Positions 60,325 through 64,000 of a DNA stretch of 64,000 nucleotides are shown in pieces. Positions within the stretch are counted from its first letter, which is position 1. The number at the start of each line of letters is the position of its first letter. A program made the translations under genes and the position numbers. The stretch is from Glandiceps talaboti (lineage: Eukaryota; Hemichordata; Enteropneusta; Spengelidae): positions 19,760,592 to 19,824,591 of the forward strand of contig NC_135554.1 of assembly GCF_964340395.1 (NCBI RefSeq), in the 5' to 3' direction. The notes beneath the pieces are model-generated. The model was not told the DNA's origin, searched no databases, and worked only from the letters and a program-made list of their open reading frames with translations.

Positions 60325-60870
60325 TTTTGGATTAGTATGTTGGGCTGGAAATATTACAAAACAAGACAAAGACAGACTTGACAAAATCATCAGAAAAGCG
60401 GGAGGGATGGTGGATAAAAAAAAGACAGTCTAACATTGACAATATATACCACGGACATATTACGGACATACCGGGAACGCTATTAGCTGACGACACACGT
60501 CCACTTATAGGTCAGAACCTGACAGTCGACGCATAAGCGGCAGACTCAGACTATCACGTACCAGAACAATACGCTATCAGCAATCATTCATACAAGCAGC
60601 AATTAATTTAAACCACCACCAACAGACATACAGACCCTGACTACCCTACATGCTCACATGTTTAGCTGTCGCCACTCTTTTTTATGGCCCACGTTTTTCG
60701 AAATGTTTAAATTCGTTCTTTTATCCTGATTATGACACGTATTTTGATTGTAAAAGTCTTGCTTTTATTTACCCGTTTTTATTGTTTTTATTTACTCGTT
60801 TAAATTGTTCTATGGTAGATACTGAAATTTCTTGGTAAGGGTCAATAAAGTTTTATTTCATTGTATCGTA
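60325..60870 (+). pseudogene. LINE 3' end (ORF2 C-terminus and 3' UTR)
   Basis: Read across frameshifts, the sequence gives CWAGNITKQDKDRLDKIIRK, then AGGMVDKKK, then LLADDTHPL and SGRLRLSRTRTIRYQQSFIQ followed by AAINLNHHQQTYRP and a stop. The W-G-N...R-L...I-I-R-K-A-G, LADxxHPL and SGRxRxxRTxTxRYxxSFI blocks are the conserved C-terminal end of a common LINE group in fish and marine invertebrates. The downstream 3' UTR ends with AATAAA near 60843 followed by TTTTATTTCATTG. It lies inside copy B of the 1.84-kb duplication and is missing from copy A, so it inserted after duplication. The rest of the element is absent (5' truncation). Confidence 0.75.
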
Positions 60871-60911
60871 ATTGCAAACTGTTCGTTTACAAATGGATAT
60901 CAATTAATACT

Positions 60912-61045
60912 GAATGTATATGTATATGTATGTGTATGTGTATATGTATGTGTATATATGTATGGATATGTATAAATATATATTATGTATGTGTATATGT
61001 ATGTGTATATGCGTATGTATATATATATATATATATGTATATGTG

Positions 61046-61120
<75 letters not shown>
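60912..61120. repeat. (TATG)n, (TA)n and (TAA)n; the TAA array is the SINE tail
   Basis: TATG/TATA-type repeats cover about 60912-61045; (TAA)n covers 61047-61120 and directly joins the 3' end of the minus-strand SINE, where it reads (ATT)n. Confidence 0.85.
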
Positions 61121-61121
<1 letters not shown>

Positions 61122-61498
61122 TTGGGTTCTTATATAGCGCTTTCCCACGCCGTGCTCAAAGCGCTTTACAATTATTACCCCTGGCTAGGATCAGAACGGC
61201 ACAACGGTCCTTTTGTCTTCCTCAACTCCCCAGGGAGCATACAATCCATTGCAGACATTTCAGCGCATAGGATTAAAGCCTTCACATTGCAACTTACATC
61301 CTACCAGGTCCCCAATTATACAGCTGGGTTGACTGAGGCACAGTCGTGGTTCAAATCTTGCCCAAGGACTTTAGCCACTCAGAAACAAACAGCAGGCAGA
61401 GACAGGGCTCGAACCTGCAACCTGTAAATTCCAAATCGGTTGGTCTGCTTATTGACAAACGTTCCAAGTCGGTCACGCTAACCATTCACCATGACTCC
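61121..61498 (-). mobile_element. tRNA-derived SINE with (ATT)n tail
   Basis: Read on the minus strand it starts GGAGTCATGGTGAATGGTTA. The A-box-like segment TGGTGAATGGTTA (plus-strand 61479-61491) and the B box GGTTCGAGCCC (61405-61415) form an internal RNA polymerase III promoter of tRNA type. The body is about 380 bases. The 3' end contains AAAGCGCTTTGAGCACGGC followed by GGGAAAGCGCTATATAA, an AAAGCGCT/AGCGCTTT hairpin that is a common tail of animal tRNA-SINEs, and then an (ATT)n tail. A 33-base segment between A and B boxes makes their spacing too long for a tRNA; removing it restores normal spacing. Frames through it are not coding. Confidence 0.75.
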
Positions 61499-61499
61499 A

Positions 61500-61508
61500 T
61501 GATATGTA

Positions 61509-61543
<35 letters not shown>

Positions 61544-61548
61544 ATGTG

Positions 61549-61643
<95 letters not shown>

Positions 61644-61660
61644 TGTGTGTGTGTGTGTGT
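61500..61660. repeat. (TATG)n then (TA)n then (GT)n
   Basis: TATG/TGTA to about 61554, TA 61555-61640, GT 61643-61660. It directly abuts the SINE's 5' end. Confidence 0.95.
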
Positions 61661-61900
61661 AGGTGTGTGTACTGAAATAAGTGATTTCTCACGCTAACTG
61701 ACATGGCATGCTGTCCTAAAATTACATTTCCTTGGCGCCACAATCCAAAATGACACTAGAATAGTAATTTGAACAAAAGTAGAGATGATCAACTTCAAGT
61801 ACAAATGCCTTGAAGTAAGGATACTGTATTCAGTCACATCACGTCAAATCAACCTTTGAATTGTTGAGTTTTGCCGTTGGATTTACACACTGCATGTTAG

Positions 61901-62299
61901 CATGTATATGCATGTCAGCACCTCTAGTCCAGTTGCCAGACTACTCATTGTAGTGAAATGAATGTTTTATGGTTGATTACTGTTCACAGTGTTTTGAACT
62001 ACGATCCAACGAATGCCATTCTATAGCTAGTACAGTTCAACATTTTTTTTTAATTTGTGAAAGTGATACGTTTTAGCAATTTGGCAAATTTTTCCAACGA
62101 GTAGTCATTTGCCAAATGCACATGATAACACATAAAATAGTCATTTTCATGGTCAAGGTAAGATAAGATAGGATAGGTCAATTGATCTTGATATCGTTAC
62201 ATCATTTGACAACGGTGCTACTTCGGTGTGCTGCCAATAAATTAACAATGAACATTTTGGGCCAAACAGAAACAAATGGACGTTCAGGACTCTTTTGAT
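61901..62299. other. unassigned stretch
   Basis: No motif was recognised. GGTAAGATAAGATAGGATAG (about 62158-62177) is a short purine-rich repeat. Confidence 0.35.
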
Positions 62300-62560
62300 T
62301 AGAGAGGATATGTTTTGTTGGTCTGCTTATTGACAAACATTTCAAGTGGACTAACCATATTCATAATAAAATCAAGATCTTTGGTATGACATCCAACATG
62401 AGACAATTTTTCACACTTAATAGACACTTTGATTTATCACTTGCTCAATTTCATTTTAACTTTGGGCAATTGTATACATTTACATGGTATTTTGAAGGCA
62501 CAAAAATGGCAGTTCGTTCTATACAATAGCTTTCAGTTCGTATACAGGTTGTCCATTGTT
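62300..62560 (+). pseudogene. small LINE reverse transcriptase thumb-region fragment
   Basis: One frame from about 62313 reads VGLLIDKHFKWTNHIHNKIK and IFGMTSNMRQFFTLNRH; the next reads ILKAQKWQFVLYNSFQF (about 62490-62540). These match FLGV-x-IDxxLxWxxHI...KI...L.R...L and LQKxAIR-type blocks of CR1-like LINEs. It is heavily decayed, with no catalytic motif. Bases 62318-62338 are identical to 21 bases embedded in the SINE (61440-61460). Confidence 0.5.
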
Positions 62561-64000
62561 GTAACCTTTTTCAAGGGTACAATCATACAACATAAATGGT
62601 CCACGTATACTTAATACACAGTCCAGCAAGGCTCTATTTTGTTTGGTATTCCGCAAAGCATACAGACCCCGTTTACGTGATGCCGTTTCAATGGAAATGC
62701 GTATATTTTGTTGCGCATGCACCTACCTTCTACACTGAAACAGCAAAAACGCACATGACAACTCAACAATTTGGAAACGCGGCTGCTGAAACTGGATCAA
62801 CGAATCTTTTTCATTCGACAACGCAATCCATGGGCTAGTCTGTATTCAGACGCAGATTATATTTTGTCGTATTCCTCAAAAACCTTCTGAAATGTTTTAT
62901 TTAAAATACTAGTGGCATGTTTCCTTTTTAAAATTAAAACTGACGTAATATCAAATCCAATCTCCTGAGAGACAGATGCCAGGCTAAGTGTTTCCGTGTA
63001 AACTGTGAAAAACAATTGTCGGTCTATTGTATCGATCTATGTTGGTCTATTATATCGTGCACACACATAAATACGCACTAAAACGAATACGATATTACTG
63101 ATTTTGACACTTTATTCGAAAATGTCGTATTAGCGATAGCGGGGTCTTCACTGACAGGTACAAAATATAGATTTTTACCAACCTAGAGTGCACTAGTACT
63201 GAACCGGTACCGGCGATGGCGCGTCATCAGTGCCCTGCTGAACCCATAACTGGGACGTGGATAGCATGATTTCATTTTATTTCTGGTGAACTCTACGTAA
63301 TATATCGAATTTCTCGCTTTATTTTCCACAGACCTTTGATAAAATTGAAGGATATTGCTATTAAACACTATTCATAGTCAATTTTTAAATCAATATGTAT
63401 GTATTCCCTATGATACGCACAGCATAATGGTAAAATATATCAATTACCAATGCTTTTCTCATGTGTCAGATATACTACATAATTCTTCGGATGACGTGGC
63501 AGAAATCTCAAACCAACAGAATTATACAAATTTCCTGTGATCTCTGATTACGAATTTTCAGAGAGCTTGGTGTGTGTATTTCGACAAATTTAACCTGAAC
63601 GAAGTTTAGTAGTACTCGATCACGCGAGTAAACGTGGCCATTGTTTTCTAGTCGAAAATCTGACAGTATTCGTATGTAAACGACCAGATTAACCAGTTCG
63701 GACCTCTGCAATCGATAGGTTCAAAACTGTCACCTTTGCACGACTTGTGATGAAATTTGAGTCGCTTGCAGCCCCCGTCTAAAATCGTACGGTTTTAGTT
63801 TTTATAAATGTATGTCTCAAATTCAATGGTTTGCGATTTTACACAATAGATTATGATCTGTGTCTTGTCAAAAATCAGTCCTAATTTTCGGGAAAATGTG
63901 TGCAAAATCTCTCATTCATGTAGAAAACTGTAACACGGTATGGTTAGTCTACAAAATCAGTTTACATAAATAACAAAATCAGAAATTACCTTGACAAACT
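62561..64000. other. unassigned stretch to the window end
   Basis: Short frames at 62596-62838 (80 codons, plus) and 63508-63711 (67 codons, minus) lack any known motif. No repeat family seen elsewhere in the window was matched here. Confidence 0.35.

Larger units (their letters stand above)
57440..61900. repeat. 1.84-kb tandem duplication with different insertions in each copy
   Basis: Copy A starts at TCTAATTGGCAG (57440) and copy B at the same string (59280). Matching blocks include ATTATCCCCAATGTTT / ATTATCCCCAATATTT, CTACTTCTGTGA-type and GATAATGAAACAAT blocks, CAATTTATGAAAGCAA, and near the right ends CATGGCATGC, ATTACATTTCCTTGGCGCCA and CTGTATTCAGTCAC. Copy A contains the inverted dimeric repeat (58215-58590). 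Copy B contains a minisatellite (59354-59453), a LINE tail and a SINE (60325-61660). Non-coding apart from those elements. Confidence 0.8.

Noticed and set aside
61047-61427. Plus-strand frames with poly-Asn or poly-Ile leading into RTAQRSFCLPQLP-type or SHAVLKALYNYYPWLGS-type sequence
   Set aside because: The homopolymer is the (TAA)n array and the rest is the SINE read backwards.

Overview
This is eukaryotic, almost certainly animal, nuclear DNA. It is A+T-rich by eye, crowded with simple-sequence arrays (TA, CA, TATG, GATT, GACA, TAA, CAC/CAT), and has no bacterial-style gene packing. The retroelement types (a decayed LINE with an L1-ORF1p-like first ORF, Penelope-like fragments, a Crypton-type recombinase tail, a tRNA-derived SINE with a microsatellite tail) and an intronless class A neuropeptide receptor fit a marine invertebrate, either a lophotrochozoan or an invertebrate deuterostome. 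I cannot fix the phylum from the sequence.

Layout. 0-5.2 kb: one large, multiply frameshifted LINE whose endonuclease core has been replaced by a Crypton recombinase C-terminus and a short palindrome. 5.2-16.4 kb: no convincing gene; microsatellites, a ~110-bp minisatellite (8.96-9.65 kb) and two related inverted-repeat elements (11.77-12.33 kb). 16.5-26.7 kb: two Penelope-like reverse transcriptase remnants, copies of a dispersed 250-320-bp repeat family, and two local tandem duplications. 29.8-34.9 kb: a 2-kb unit repeated about three times in tandem, carrying LINE 3' ends and a dispersed dimeric repeat. 35-49.8 kb: mostly unassigned, with G/C-skewed tracts, an element built around a (GT)n array, long TA arrays and unplaced short ORFs. 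51.5-54.0 kb: the one well-supported gene, an intronless 395-codon peptide GPCR on the plus strand with a possible TATA box upstream and poly(A) signals downstream. 57.4-62.6 kb: a 1.84-kb tandem duplication whose two copies have collected different insertions (a dimeric repeat in one; a LINE tail and a tRNA-SINE in the other).

Interpretation. The GPCR (somatostatin/opioid/allatostatin-C-like by motif) is the only gene likely to be working. Everything else I can identify is mobile-element debris or repeat architecture. No operon, defence locus, CRISPR array or rRNA was seen. The best leads for something undescribed are the repeat families: foldback elements with ATTGCCTGGC termini, the CCCGACC...CTACCTACCC family, the dimeric repeat, the microsatellite-centred element, and the Crypton tail inside the LINE.
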